Program-made: the position numbers and the translations under genes
Source: an uncultured Dokdonia sp.
GTDB lineage: Bacteria > Bacteroidota > Bacteroidia > Flavobacteriales > Flavobacteriaceae
Assembly (NCBI RefSeq): GCF_947496725.1
Contig: NZ_CANMDS010000007.1
Span: 109,572 to 173,571, forward strand
Direction of reading: 5' to 3'
DNA length: 64,000 bases
The notes under the pieces: generated by a model
Databases searched by the model: none
What the model was told of the DNA's origin: nothing
What the model saw: only the letters and a program-made list of their open reading frames with translations
Shown: piece after piece, positions 34,545 through 43,146 of the stretch
Layout: the number at the start of each line of letters is the position of its first letter
How positions within the stretch are numbered: position 1 is the stretch's first letter

Positions 34545-34567
34545 ATAACAAGCTCTCCGCTTGTTAT
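34545..34567 (+). promoter_or_regulatory. Hairpin 1 in rho leader
   Basis: ATAACAAGC / GCTTGTTAT, a perfect 9-bp stem with a 5-nt loop (TCTCC), upstream of rho. Only a broken T-run follows. Confidence 0.55.
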
Positions 34568-34585
34568 TTAATTACTTCAATATTC

Positions 34586-34608
34586 GTATCAAATTCTTCT
34601 TTTGATAC
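34586..34608 (+). promoter_or_regulatory. Hairpin 2 in rho leader
   Basis: GTATCAAA / TTTGATAC, a perfect 8-bp stem with a 7-nt loop, ending 38 bp before the rho ATG. Confidence 0.55.
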
Positions 34609-34646
34609 ATAATAATCACTCGATTTTTAATTTACTACATTATTAG

Positions 34647-36371
34647 ATGTTTGACATTTCAGAATTAAAAGCAAAGAAGCTTCCCGAGCTTCAAGAAATT
34701 GCAAAAGGGATAAACGTTCCTAAGTTTAGATCCTTAAAAAAACTAGATCTAGTTTATAAAATACTAGACCTGCAAGCTGCAGACCCAAAAAAGGTAGAGG
34801 CCGTCGTGCCAAAAGGTAAGGAAGAAGCTGCTCCAGCACCTAAGCCTAAGCAAGAGCGTAAGCCACGTACACCTAGAGCACCTAAGGCTACTACAGAGGC
34901 AAAAGCTACCACTCCAGAAGACAAAAAAGAAGCCCCAGCACAAAAAGAGGCTCCAGCAAAGAAGGAAGCCGTAAAGCGTGAGCCAGCAAAAGCTAAGGTA
35001 AAAGATACAGAAGAGGCAAAAACACCTCAAAAACGCGATACTCATAAAGACAAGCGTTCTAATAATAATAACGATAAGCGCTCTAGCAATGACAACCGTC
35101 AGAGCAACGACAAGCGCTCATCTCGCGATAATAATCGTAACAATAATAATAACCGCAATAACAACCGTAATAACCGCAACCAGAAAGATGGTAATACACA
35201 CGGTAACAACGGTAATAAGGATAATCGCAACCGCTACCGCGAGCCAGATTATGAGTTTGAAGGTATTATAGAGAGCGAGGGAGTGCTAGATATTATGCAA
35301 GATGGTTACGGCTTTTTACGTAGCTCAGATTATAATTACCTAGCATCACCAGACGATATTTATGTATCACAATCACAAATACGTCTTTTTGGTCTTAAAA
35401 CAGGAGACACTGTACTAGGTGTGATACGCCCTCCAAAAGAGGGAGAAAAGTACTTCCCACTTATTAAAGTAAGCCGTATAAACGGTCTTAACCCTAACAT
35501 TGTGAGAGATCGTGTCTCTTTTGAGCACCTCACACCATTATTTCCTACAGAAAAGTTTAACCTAGCAGAGCGTCAAGCCAGTATCTCAACACGAGTGATG
35601 GATATGTTTGCACCTATAGGTAAAGGGCAGCGTGGTATGATAGTATCACAGCCTAAAACGGGTAAAACAATGTTACTTAAAGACGTTGCAAATGCCATTG
35701 CTGCAAACCATCCAGAGGTATACCAGATTGTACTCCTTATAGATGAGCGACCAGAAGAGGTAACAGATATGCAACGTAATGTAAAGGGAGAGGTTGTAGC
35801 CTCTACCTTTGATAAAGAAGCACACGAGCACGTAAAAGTGGCAAACATTGTACTTGAGAAGGCAAAACGCCTCGTAGAGTGTGGTCACGATGTAGTCATA
35901 CTACTAGATTCTATCACACGTCTCGCAAGAGCATATAATACCGTACAGCCAGCTTCTGGTAAGATTCTTTCAGGAGGGGTAGACGCAAATGCACTACATA
36001 AACCTAAGCGTTTCTTTGGAGCAGCACGTAATATAGAAGGTGGAGGGTCACTCTCTATCATAGCGACAGCACTTACAGAGACCGGTTCAAAAATGGACGA
36101 AGTAATCTTTGAAGAGTTTAAAGGTACTGGAAATATGGAGCTACAGCTGGATCGCAATATTGCAAACCGCCGTATCTTCCCAGCTATAGATCTTACCTCT
36201 TCATCTACACGTCGTGATGATTTACTACACAGTAAAGACACCTCACAACGTCTATGGGTATTACGTAAGTATCTAGCAGATATGAACCCAGTAGAGGCAA
36301 TGCAGTTTATGAGTGATCGTATACGTAGCACAAAAAATAATGAAGAATTCTTGATTTCTATGAATCAGTAA
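34647..36371 (+). CDS. rho: Transcription termination factor Rho
   Basis: 574 residues. The N-terminal Rho_N/SAP-like helices (residues 1-50) are followed by a ~150-residue low-complexity insert: first Ala/Lys/Pro/Glu-rich (~52-130), then Asn/Arg/Asp-rich (~130-200). The cold-shock RNA-binding domain starts near 202 ([24 protein letters not shown]). The ATPase domain has Walker A PKTGKT (~336) and Walker [17 protein letters not shown]. Rho is a hexameric RNA helicase that ends transcription. Similar inserts occur in other Bacteroidota; in Bacteroides thetaiotaomicron such a region drives condensate formation. The leader carries two hairpins and the gene has its own terminator. Confidence 0.97.
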   Translation: MFDISELKAKKLPELQEIAKGINVPKFRSLKKLDLVYKILDLQAADPKKVEAVVPKGKEEAAPAPKPKQERKPRTPRAPKATTEAKATTPEDKKEAPAQKEAPAKKEAVKREPAKAKVKDTEEAKTPQKRDTHKDKRSNNNNDKRSSNDNRQSNDKRSSRDNNRNNNNNRNNNRNNRNQKDGNTHGNNGNKDNRNRYREPDYEFEGIIESEGVLDIMQDGYGFLRSSDYNYLASPDDIYVSQSQIRLFGLKTGDTVLGVIRPPKEGEKYFPLIKVSRINGLNPNIVRDRVSFEHLTPLFPTEKFNLAERQASISTRVMDMFAPIGKGQRGMIVSQPKTGKTMLLKDVANAIAANHPEVYQIVLLIDERPEEVTDMQRNVKGEVVASTFDKEAHEHVKVANIVLEKAKRLVECGHDVVILLDSITRLARAYNTVQPASGKILSGGVDANALHKPKRFFGAARNIEGGGSLSIIATALTETGSKMDEVIFEEFKGTGNMELQLDRNIANRRIFPAIDLTSSSTRRDDLLHSKDTSQRLWVLRKYLADMNPVEAMQFMSDRIRSTKNNEEFLISMNQ

Positions 36372-36390
36372 GACCACTTCATAACCCTTA

Positions 36391-36427
36391 TAAAAAACCT
36401 CTTGAGCTATCTCAAGAGGTTTTTTTG
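36391..36427 (+). terminator. Rho-independent terminator of rho
   Basis: ACCTCTTGAG / CTCAAGAGGT with a 4-nt loop, then seven T residues, 25 bp after the rho stop. Confidence 0.9.
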
Positions 36428-36686
36428 TTTAACGTGTTCGTTTAAGGAGCACTAGGGTAGGAGCATCTCATTAAAAGTAGTAACCCGCTTTACATTGCAA
36501 TTCCTCATTGCGCTGCGCTACATTGCGGGATTTTCATTACAATCGGGGCTAGCGAGTATGGATATAGCATTTTTTTCTAAATGAAGAAGTGAGTTTGTAT
36601 GTAGGGTGTTGTAGATAGTCTATTGTATATCAATGTTTTGAATTGTATGTGGGCTATGGGTAAATGTAAAAGCAATGCTAAAATTG

Positions 36687-36716
36687 TTGCTCAGCCCAAA
36701 AATTTACTTACTTTTG
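36687..36716 (+). promoter_or_regulatory. Promoter of the DUF2061-cysHDN operon
   Basis: TTG at 36687-36689, a 19-bp spacer and TACTTTTG at 36709-36716 fit the Bacteroidota sigma-ABfr consensus (TTG, TANNTTTG). The predicted leader is ~45 nt. Confidence 0.65.
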
Positions 36717-36767
36717 CCCATTAGTCTAGTAATCCCATAGATTAATAGATGTATATTAGACAAAACA

Positions 36768-37043
36768 ATGATTTTAGATCAAATCTTTTTACAAAGAGAC
36801 AAAGAGAAAAGTAAATCATACCAAAAAGATAAAACTTCAGAAAAGCCTATGCGTAGTATCGTAAAGGCATTAAGCTGGAGACTCGTTGGTACATTAGATA
36901 CTCTTTTTGTTTCATACCTATTAACAGGTGAGTGGTTACTAGCCACTTCTATTGCCTCTATTGATTTTTTAACAAAACTTATTCTTTACTTTGCGCACGA
37001 GCGCATTTGGAATAAAATTAACTGGGGAAAAACCGCATCATAA
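36768..37043 (+). CDS. DUF2061 membrane protein
   Basis: 91 residues. After a charged N-terminus (residues 1-28), the DUF2061 core is present: SIVKALSWRLVGTLDTLFVSYLLTG, then SIASIDFLTKLILYFAHERIWNKINWG. There are two membrane helices. The family function is unknown, but in Bacteroidota it is often the first gene of the assimilatory sulfate cluster. Here it is 2 bp upstream of cysH, so a role in sulfate or sulfite handling is plausible. Confidence 0.9.
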   Translation: MILDQIFLQRDKEKSKSYQKDKTSEKPMRSIVKALSWRLVGTLDTLFVSYLLTGEWLLATSIASIDFLTKLILYFAHERIWNKINWGKTAS

Positions 37044-37045
37044 CT

Positions 37046-37666
37046 ATGTACACAGCAAGTGATATAGACGCCCTCAACGCGCGCTTTGCAACTGCAACGC
37101 CGCAAGAGGTAATAAGCTACGCCATAGCACAGGCTAGCAAAGCTATTATAACAACAAATTTTAGACCCTACGAGGGAGCATTGCTACACGCAGTGACACA
37201 AGTAGCACCACAACTGCCTGTTGTATGGTGTGACTCGGGTTATAACACAAAAGCAACCTACACACACGCACAAGAGCTTATAGAGACGCTAGACTTACAA
37301 ATAGACCTCTATGTGCCTAAACAAACGAGGGCTCACAGAGATATCCTTATGGGTATCCCATCTATAGATGACCCACAGCACGCAGTGTTTACAGAGCAAG
37401 TAAAGATTGAACCATTTACTAGAGCAATGGCGACACAAAAGCCAGATGTGTGGTTTACAAACTTACGCAAGGGGCAAACTGCTCTGCGCGACTCACTAGA
37501 TATTTTTAGTGTAAGTAAAGCAGGCGTACTTAAAGTGAGTCCGTTTTATAATTATAGCGATAGTGATCTAGATGTCTACCTTAAGGAGCATAACCTTCCT
37601 AACGAGACAGATTATTATGATCCTACAAAAGTGCTAGCACACCGTGAGTGCGGCATACACCTTTAA
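37046..37666 (+). CDS. cysH: Phosphoadenylylsulfate reductase (CysH family)
   Basis: 206 residues, somewhat shorter than E. coli CysH. The PP-loop-like fold is seen in VVWCDSGYNTKATYTHAQEL. WFTNLRKGQTALRDSLDIF and the catalytic ECGIHL C-terminus are conserved. Only two Cys residues occur (in VVWCDSG and ECGIHL), so the Cys pairs that hold the [4Fe-4S] cluster in APS reductases are missing; the protein looks like the PAPS type. It reduces activated sulfate to sulfite with thioredoxin. The next gene, cysD, starts 7 bp downstream. Confidence 0.92.
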   Translation: MYTASDIDALNARFATATPQEVISYAIAQASKAIITTNFRPYEGALLHAVTQVAPQLPVVWCDSGYNTKATYTHAQELIETLDLQIDLYVPKQTRAHRDILMGIPSIDDPQHAVFTEQVKIEPFTRAMATQKPDVWFTNLRKGQTALRDSLDIFSVSKAGVLKVSPFYNYSDSDLDVYLKEHNLPNETDYYDPTKVLAHRECGIHL

Positions 37667-37673
37667 AAAAATT

Positions 37674-38606
37674 ATGGATATTACAACACAACCTATTATA
37701 GATACTAAGGCTACTCTTGCACTCAATCCATTAGAGAGTGAGGCGGTTTACATTTTTAGAGAAGTCGTAGCTCAGTTTGACCGTCCAGTGTTATTATTTT
37801 CTGGAGGGAAAGACAGTATAACGCTTGTACGACTAGCACAAAAAGCCTTTTTTCCGGCTAAGATTCCTTTTCCATTATTACATATAGACACTGGGCACAA
37901 CTTCCCAGAGACAATTGCCTTTAGAGATAAGCTTGTAAAAGAGCTAGGTCTTGAGCTTATAGTACGTAACGTACAAGATGCCATAGATGAAGGTAGAGTG
38001 ACAGAAGAGACGGGTAAATATGCCAGTCGTAATATGTTACAAACCACCACACTTCTAGATGCGCTAGAGGAGTTTAAATTTGACGCTGCTATAGGTGGTG
38101 CACGTCGTGATGAGGAAAAAGCAAGAGCTAAGGAGCGTATTTTTTCTGTGCGTGATGATTTTGGACAGTGGGATGAAAAGAACCAGCGTCCAGAGTTATT
38201 TAACTTCTTAAATGGAAATATTGATCACGGTCAGAATGTGCGCGTGTTTCCTATAAGTAACTGGACAGAACTAGATGTGTGGAGCTATATTGCTTCAGAA
38301 AAAATAGAAATTCCTAGTATCTATTTTGCACACCAGCGCAAGACCTTCTTAAGAGATGGTATGTTATGGTCTGCACAAGATGATGTAGTTTTTAGAGCAG
38401 AAGATGAAGAGGTTGTAGAGCGCACAGTGCGTTTTAGAACGGTAGGTGATATGTCTTGTACAGCAGCAGTACTCTCTACAGCAGACACTATTGAGAAAGT
38501 AGTAGGTGAGATACGTACCTCTACCATTTCAGAACGAGGTGCTCGTATAGATGACAAGCGCTCTGAGGCCGCAATGGAAAAACGTAAACAACAGGGATAC
38601 TTCTAG
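37674..38606 (+). CDS. cysD: Sulfate adenylyltransferase subunit 2
   Basis: 310 residues from the ATG at 37674. A GTG-initiated extension would overlap cysH and is less likely. The PP-loop ATP pyrophosphatase motif is VLLFSGGKDSITLVRLAQKAF, followed by LLHIDTGHNFPETIAFRD, AAIGGARRDEEKARAKERIFS and RTVGDMSCTAAV, all standard for CysD. With CysN it makes APS from sulfate and ATP. The length is normal. Confidence 0.96.
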   Translation: MDITTQPIIDTKATLALNPLESEAVYIFREVVAQFDRPVLLFSGGKDSITLVRLAQKAFFPAKIPFPLLHIDTGHNFPETIAFRDKLVKELGLELIVRNVQDAIDEGRVTEETGKYASRNMLQTTTLLDALEEFKFDAAIGGARRDEEKARAKERIFSVRDDFGQWDEKNQRPELFNFLNGNIDHGQNVRVFPISNWTELDVWSYIASEKIEIPSIYFAHQRKTFLRDGMLWSAQDDVVFRAEDEEVVERTVRFRTVGDMSCTAAVLSTADTIEKVVGEIRTSTISERGARIDDKRSEAAMEKRKQQGYF

Positions 38607-38622
38607 GAGGTAAGGCTGTTTA

Positions 38623-38640
38623 ACTTTTCGCGAAAGCGTA
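38623..38640. repeat. Iterated palindrome copy 14 (left arm degenerate)
   Basis: ACTTTTCGCGAAAGCGTA: the right arm CGAAAGCGTA is intact and the left arm has three changes. It lies in the 64-bp gap between cysD and cysN, inside the operon. Confidence 0.7.
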
Positions 38641-38670
38641 AAAGAAATTCAAAGATTAAGACACAATACA

Positions 38671-39915
38671 ATGGACGTATTAAAGATAGCAACCGCTGGA
38701 AGCGTAGATGATGGTAAGAGTACTCTAATAGGGAGGTTACTATACGACACAAAATCGCTCACTACAGATAAGCTGGAGGCGATAGAAAAGAAGAGTAAGG
38801 CAAATGGATTTGATTATCTAGACTTCTCACTTGCGACAGATGGTCTGGTAGCAGAGCGCGAGCAGGGTATTACTATAGATGTAGCACACATCTATTTTAG
38901 CACGGCAAAGAAGAGTTATATCATTGCAGATACACCTGGACACGTGGAGTATACGCGTAATATGGTGACTGGAGCATCTACATCACAAGCGTCTATTATT
39001 CTTGTAGATGCACGTAAAGGAGTGGTAGAGCAAACGTACCGTCATTTTTTTATAAACGATTTACTACGTGTAGAAGATATTGTAGTTGCGGTAAACAAGA
39101 TGGATCTTGTAGATTATAATGAGGAGGCTTTTAATAAGATTGTTTCAGATTTTGGAGCGCTTACACAAAAGCAACAGTTTAAAGCGCAACGTATCACTTT
39201 TGTACCTATAAGCGCTTTAAAAGGTGATAATGTGGTAAATGCCTCTACTGAGATGCCTTGGTATGACGGTGAGACTTTACTAGAACATTTAGAACAATTA
39301 AATCCTTCTCAAGTAGAAGAGGTGGGAGCAAGGTTTCCCGTGCAAACCGTTATACGCCCTAAGCAGGATCAATATCACGATTTTAGAGGATATGCAGGTA
39401 AAGTTTCTGGAGGAGCGCTAGCAGTAGGTGATTCTGTGACAGTTCTTCCTTCTGGTAGATCTTCTGTAATAAAAGATATTTTATTTTATAATGCATCTTT
39501 TACTAAAGTAGATGCTGGTAACTCGTGTACCATCACGCTAGAGGATGATGTAAACGTAAGTCGTGGTGATATCTTAGTTAAAAGTGCGCAAGCACCTAGT
39601 CTTACTAAAGAGCTACAGGCTACCGTATGCTGGATGGATAATAATGCACTCGTACCTGGTACAAAATACTTAGTACAGCAGGGTACGGCTCAAATTTTAG
39701 GAAAAGTAAAAAGTATAAATAGCATTGTACATACAGACTTTTCTGGTGTAGATGCTACAGATAAACTTGTGCTTAACGATATAGGTAAGGTAACTATACA
39801 GCTTAGTAAGCAGGTGCTTAATGATCAGTTTTTAGATAATAAGCAAACCGGGTCATTTATACTAATTGATACGCAGTCACACGCAACAGCGGGTGTAGGT
39901 TTTATAGGTTCTTAA
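38671..39915 (+). CDS. cysN: Sulfate adenylyltransferase subunit 1 (GTPase)
   Basis: 414 residues. Translation-factor-type GTPase motifs: AGSVDDGKSTLIGRLLYDT (P-loop), DTPGHVEYTRNM (G3), NKMD (G4) and SAL (G5), then beta-barrel domains. It ends after the elongation-factor-like domains without the C-terminal APS kinase domain of CysNC fusions, and no cysC is in the window. GTP hydrolysis drives CysD. Palindrome copy 14 precedes it within the operon. Confidence 0.95.
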   Translation: MDVLKIATAGSVDDGKSTLIGRLLYDTKSLTTDKLEAIEKKSKANGFDYLDFSLATDGLVAEREQGITIDVAHIYFSTAKKSYIIADTPGHVEYTRNMVTGASTSQASIILVDARKGVVEQTYRHFFINDLLRVEDIVVAVNKMDLVDYNEEAFNKIVSDFGALTQKQQFKAQRITFVPISALKGDNVVNASTEMPWYDGETLLEHLEQLNPSQVEEVGARFPVQTVIRPKQDQYHDFRGYAGKVSGGALAVGDSVTVLPSGRSSVIKDILFYNASFTKVDAGNSCTITLEDDVNVSRGDILVKSAQAPSLTKELQATVCWMDNNALVPGTKYLVQQGTAQILGKVKSINSIVHTDFSGVDATDKLVLNDIGKVTIQLSKQVLNDQFLDNKQTGSFILIDTQSHATAGVGFIGS

Positions 39916-39949
39916 TATGTCATAGTTGTTGGATACTATTCGATATTAA

Positions 39950-39977
39950 AAAAGGCGCTTTATAGCGCCTTTTTTTG
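39950..39977 (+). terminator. Rho-independent terminator of the cys operon
   Basis: AAAGGCGCT / AGCGCCTTT with a 4-nt loop and a long T-run, 35 bp after cysN. Confidence 0.9.
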
Positions 39978-40083
39978 TCTTTCAACTCAATTGGTTGATA
40001 TGAGTGTTATAGCTCGTTAGAGATTGTCTCTATTGTTTTTAGAGAGGTGTGTGCCCCTTAGACAAGTTTCATTTTTTATATTG

Positions 40084-41955
40084 CTAGGCCTCTGTGTCTA
40101 GCACTCCAGAAAGTACGTGATAACGAGGGTCATCTACACTTTCTTCAATTACTTTGTCAAATTTAGGAGAGGCTTTGCGCATTAAGTCTTTACACTCTGT
40201 ACTGAGGTGCTTGAGTGTGATTGTTTTACCTACGGCTTCATACTTCTCAAGGAGTACAAAAATCGCTTCTAGGGCAGAGTGGTCTGCGACTTTTGCCTCT
40301 ATGAAGTCAATTTCTATGTGGTCTGGATCACCGTTTATGTCAAACTTAGAATTAAAACTCTGAATACTTCCAAAGAATAATGGGCCCCAGATCTCATATA
40401 CCTTTGTGCCATCTGCTTTAAATTTCTTTCTAGCTCTAATTTTCTTAGCGCTACTCCAAGCAAATGATAAGGCTGCTATAATTACACCTACAAATACAGC
40501 AATAGCAAGATCAAAAAATACAGTCACTGCAGATACTATAATAAGAACAAATGCATCTGATACTGGTATTTTCTTTAAAATTCTAAAACTAGACCAAGCA
40601 AATGTCTCAATAACCATCATAAACATTACACCCACGAGTGCAGCAATAGGCACTTGCTCTATAAAGCGGTCTGCAAATAAGATAAAAGTAAGTAGTGTTA
40701 CTGCCATCATTACACCAGAGAGTCTACCACGACCTCCAGCGTTAATGTTTATTACTGTTTGCCCTATCATACCACAACCACCAGTTCCTCCAAAAACACC
40801 ACTCACGATGTTACCAGCTCCTTGTGCGACGCACTCTCTGTTTCCATTACCTCTAGAGTCTGTCATCTCATCTACAAGGTTCATAGTCATCAAGGTTTCT
40901 ATAAGTCCTACAGAAGCTGCAAGAAATGCATAAGGCGCTATAAATTTAAGTGTATCAAGGTTAAATGGCAGGTTGCTCCATAGGTCAAATACATTGAGCT
41001 TGCTTGAGATTTCTGCCATACCATTTAAACCGGCACCACCACCATCTCTTATAAATTCACCTACGTTTACAGCATCTAAGCCTCCAAAAATCGATATCAA
41101 TGATACAATAACAATAGCTGTAAGTGCGGCAGGAATTTTAGGAGTTAGTTTTGGTAATCCCCATACAATGAGCATTGTAAGCAGTACAAGGCCTATCATT
41201 GTAAAGAGGGACTTGCCTTTCATCCAGGTTTTTACAACTCCTTTGTCTTTTACAGAGTAAAAGCCATCTTGTGAAGCGTTAAAAACTACCTTTTGTGTAT
41301 TTGTATCATAAACTTGTCCGTCTGAGAGTACAAATACTTCCTTGTTTGTGGCTTTGTTTATGACTGAGTTTCCTTCTATTGTAAATAGTACGGTATTAGA
41401 AACTTTGTCTTTTACTTCATTATCAGATACGGTATAAACGAGCTCTTTTGAAGCTGTTTTACGCATATTGTCACCAGCGTAATCTTTCTTATTTTCTTTA
41501 AACATCCCTAGTTGTGCAAGAAATATAACGATGGCTAGACCGTTTACAAACCCCATCATTACTGGGTGTGGTATTAAACGCACAAACTTCCCTAGCTTGA
41601 ATAAGCCAGCAAATACCTGAATAACTCCCATTAATACCACAGCGGCGAGTAAATAGAAGTACCCCATATTTTCAACAGGCTGATCAAATAGTAATCCCTT
41701 TGCGTGGCCTTCTTGAATCATCTGTACAAAAATCACAGCAACAGCTCCTGCAGCACCAGAGATTAACCCTGGTCTACCGCCAAAAAGTGCAGAGATAATA
41801 CCAATAACAAATGCCCCAAATAAAGCAACAATAGGGCTTATTTGTGCTACAAAGGCAAAGGCAACTACCTCAGGTATCATTGCTAGAGAAACGGTGATTC
41901 CAGATAGAATATCGTTTTTAGGATTTGCAGTAAAGTTGTTAAAAATGCGTTTCAT
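40084..41955 (-). CDS. SulP family anion transporter with STAS domain and 17-residue repeats
   Basis: 623 residues. The SulP membrane domain starts DILSGITVSLAMIPEVVAFAFVAQISP and GGRPGLISGAAGAVAV; the C-terminal STAS domain lies at ~520-620 (KVYEIWGPLFFGSIQSF, DFIEAKVADHSALEAI). Between membrane helices, residues ~152-247 form a polar insert with four consecutive 17-residue units (171-238), each with a V-x-F/Y...G/D-x-V pattern. Such SulP proteins move sulfate or bicarbonate. The convergent cys operon next door favours sulfate, but Na+/bicarbonate uptake is equally known for marine relatives. Confidence 0.92.
   Translation of the reverse strand: MKRIFNNFTANPKNDILSGITVSLAMIPEVVAFAFVAQISPIVALFGAFVIGIISALFGGRPGLISGAAGAVAVIFVQMIQEGHAKGLLFDQPVENMGYFYLLAAVVLMGVIQVFAGLFKLGKFVRLIPHPVMMGFVNGLAIVIFLAQLGMFKENKKDYAGDNMRKTASKELVYTVSDNEVKDKVSNTVLFTIEGNSVINKATNKEVFVLSDGQVYDTNTQKVVFNASQDGFYSVKDKGVVKTWMKGKSLFTMIGLVLLTMLIVWGLPKLTPKIPAALTAIVIVSLISIFGGLDAVNVGEFIRDGGGAGLNGMAEISSKLNVFDLWSNLPFNLDTLKFIAPYAFLAASVGLIETLMTMNLVDEMTDSRGNGNRECVAQGAGNIVSGVFGGTGGCGMIGQTVININAGGRGRLSGVMMAVTLLTFILFADRFIEQVPIAALVGVMFMMVIETFAWSSFRILKKIPVSDAFVLIIVSAVTVFFDLAIAVFVGVIIAALSFAWSSAKKIRARKKFKADGTKVYEIWGPLFFGSIQSFNSKFDINGDPDHIEIDFIEAKVADHSALEAIFVLLEKYEAVGKTITLKHLSTECKDLMRKASPKFDKVIEESVDDPRYHVLSGVLDTEA
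41242..41445 (-). repeat. Four tandem 51-bp (17-codon) units in the SulP gene
   Basis: The units are ELVYTVSDNEVKDKVSN, TVLFTIEGNSVINKATN, KEVFVLSDGQVYDTNTQ and KVVFNASQDGFYSVKDK, in exact 17-residue register with no spacers. The DNA has diverged more than the hydrophobic pattern, so selection on the protein is suggested. Confidence 0.75.
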
Positions 41956-42032
41956 AGGTCGTTTTTAAGAAGCCGCAAAGATAGGGTATTCTTAAAGTAT
42001 AGACAGTGCTCGTTTTAGGATAATTACGATAC

Positions 42033-42051
42033 CTATTTTCGCGAAAGCGTA
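42033..42051. repeat. Iterated palindrome copy 15 (left arm degenerate)
   Basis: CTATTTTCGCGAAAGCGTA: an intact right arm with a decayed left arm, in the gap between the SulP and DUF2892 genes. The form resembles copy 14. Confidence 0.7.
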
Positions 42052-42088
42052 TAAAAAACAAACCCTCACCATATGACTTGTGAGGGCT
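42051..42088 (-). terminator. Rho-independent terminator of the DUF2892 gene
   Basis: On the minus strand CCCTCAC / GTGAGGG with a 10-nt loop is followed by TTTGTTTTTT, 16 bp beyond the DUF2892 stop. Confidence 0.85.
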
Positions 42089-42103
42089 TGCGATGTAAGG
42101 GGG

Positions 42104-42310
42104 TTATTTTTTGGCTCTGTAGGTACTCAGTTTAAATGGAGCATAAAGCGGGCAAAATGAGATAAAACTTGTCGCGATAAATACTAACGCTAGAATGCCT
42201 AGTACAAGGGCAAGAGTGCCATTTATAACGTGGGTTGCATAAAGTATACCTATTATTACCGCTGCTGCAATACGTAAACCGCGGTCTAGATTTCCCATAT
42301 TCTTTTTCAT
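42104..42310 (-). CDS. DUF2892 (YgaP-like) membrane protein
   Basis: 68 residues from the ATG at 42308-42310; a start four codons further in is also possible. The pattern MGNLDRGLRIAAAVIIGILY ... LALVLGILALVFIATSFISFCPLYAPF is the DUF2892 two-helix hairpin with the conserved Cys-Pro-x-Tyr end. The family accompanies rhodanese and sulfur-handling or redox genes. A Crp/Fnr regulator lies directly upstream on the same strand and is often paired with it in flavobacteria. Confidence 0.88.
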   Translation of the reverse strand: MKKNMGNLDRGLRIAAAVIIGILYATHVINGTLALVLGILALVFIATSFISFCPLYAPFKLSTYRAKK

Positions 42311-42385
42311 AATGTGTTGTTTTAGATAATAATACAGCACAAATGTAATGGGAGCTTTTCCATTAAACAGTGACTATGGTCACAC

Positions 42386-43000
42386 TTACTTGATTTTTAT
42401 GGTGCGTCCCTCTTGTGTGATATGATTTTCGGCCTCTAGTTTTTTTAAAATCCTGCTTACTACTTCTCGAGCAGTACCTAAGTCTGTGGCTATTTCTTTA
42501 TGAGTGATATGTAATGTTTGAGAAGAGATTACACGTGTTTTTTCTTTGAGGTAATCTAGTATGCGAGTGTCCATCTTATCAAACAGGAGGTGGTTTACGG
42601 CATTCATCATATCAAGATAGCGAGCATCATAATTTTTAAAGAAAAGGGTGTTGAGCGCTGGATAGCTTTTAAGCCATTGTTGTACATTTTTGACAGGCAG
42701 AAGGAGCAATGTAGCCGCTGTCTCTGTGATAGCATAGCCACGGCTAGGTAATTGTGAGATGCCAGAAGAAAAAGAAATAATACAACTCTCTGCTGGATGA
42801 ATGTAGTAGAGCAGGAGCTCTCTATCCCCATAACGAGAGTACACTTTTACAAGGCCTTCTATCACAATAGGTATAACCTTTGCATATTGTCCCTCACGTA
42901 GTAACTCTGTTTGAGCAGGGAGCTCTTTTATGATGCCGTGCGTGTTGATCTCTTCTATAAGTTCTGGATGAAATCTAGGGAAAAGCTCTTTTACAATCAT
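42386..43000 (-). CDS. Crp/Fnr family transcriptional regulator
   Basis: 204 residues from the ATG at 42998-43000; an in-frame TTG eight codons earlier is less likely. The N-terminal cyclic-nucleotide-binding-like domain (ELPAQTELLREGQYAKVIPIVIEGLVKVYSRYGDRELLLYYIHP) precedes a winged helix (ISSQTLHITHKEIATDLGTAREVVSRILKKLEAENHI). The N-terminal Cys cluster of Fnr is absent. It probably controls the DUF2892 gene downstream and responds to an unknown signal. Confidence 0.92.
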   Translation of the reverse strand: MIVKELFPRFHPELIEEINTHGIIKELPAQTELLREGQYAKVIPIVIEGLVKVYSRYGDRELLLYYIHPAESCIISFSSGISQLPSRGYAITETAATLLLLPVKNVQQWLKSYPALNTLFFKNYDARYLDMMNAVNHLLFDKMDTRILDYLKEKTRVISSQTLHITHKEIATDLGTAREVVSRILKKLEAENHITQEGRTIKIK

Positions 43001-43069
43001 AAGTAAATGTACTAGTTGATACAAAACTACAACTCGGTAGCTTATTTGTTCAATTGGGTCGTATGGTTT

Positions 43070-43099
43070 TTGTAATCCTTAAGTTAGAGTTCATATTTG
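43070..43099 (+). promoter_or_regulatory. Promoter of the DUF2306-like gene
   Basis: TTG at 43070-43072, a 19-bp spacer and CATATTTG at 43092-43099 (one mismatch to TANNTTTG). It lies downstream of the possible upstream TTG start at 43054, supporting translation from 43147. Confidence 0.5.
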
Positions 43100-43146
43100 T
43101 AGTGTCAATCAATAGCCGATATCCTCAACATCAAAATATATCAATT

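Larger units (their letters stand above)
36372..36767. other. Gap between rho and the sulfate operon
   Basis: Contains the rho terminator, a GC-richer patch (36484-36529) with CCCGC and GCGGG as outer inverted pentamers and several ATTGC repeats, and the promoter of the sulfate operon (36687-36716). No gene is supported. Confidence 0.6.

Noticed and set aside
34764..36331. Long minus-strand open frames opposite rho
   Set aside because: They are Cys/Ser/Leu-rich shadows of the coding strand with no plausible starts or domains.
40406..40933. 175-codon plus-strand frame opposite the SulP gene
   Set aside because: It is antisense to a well-supported transporter and has the Ile/Thr/Pro-rich composition of a shadow frame.
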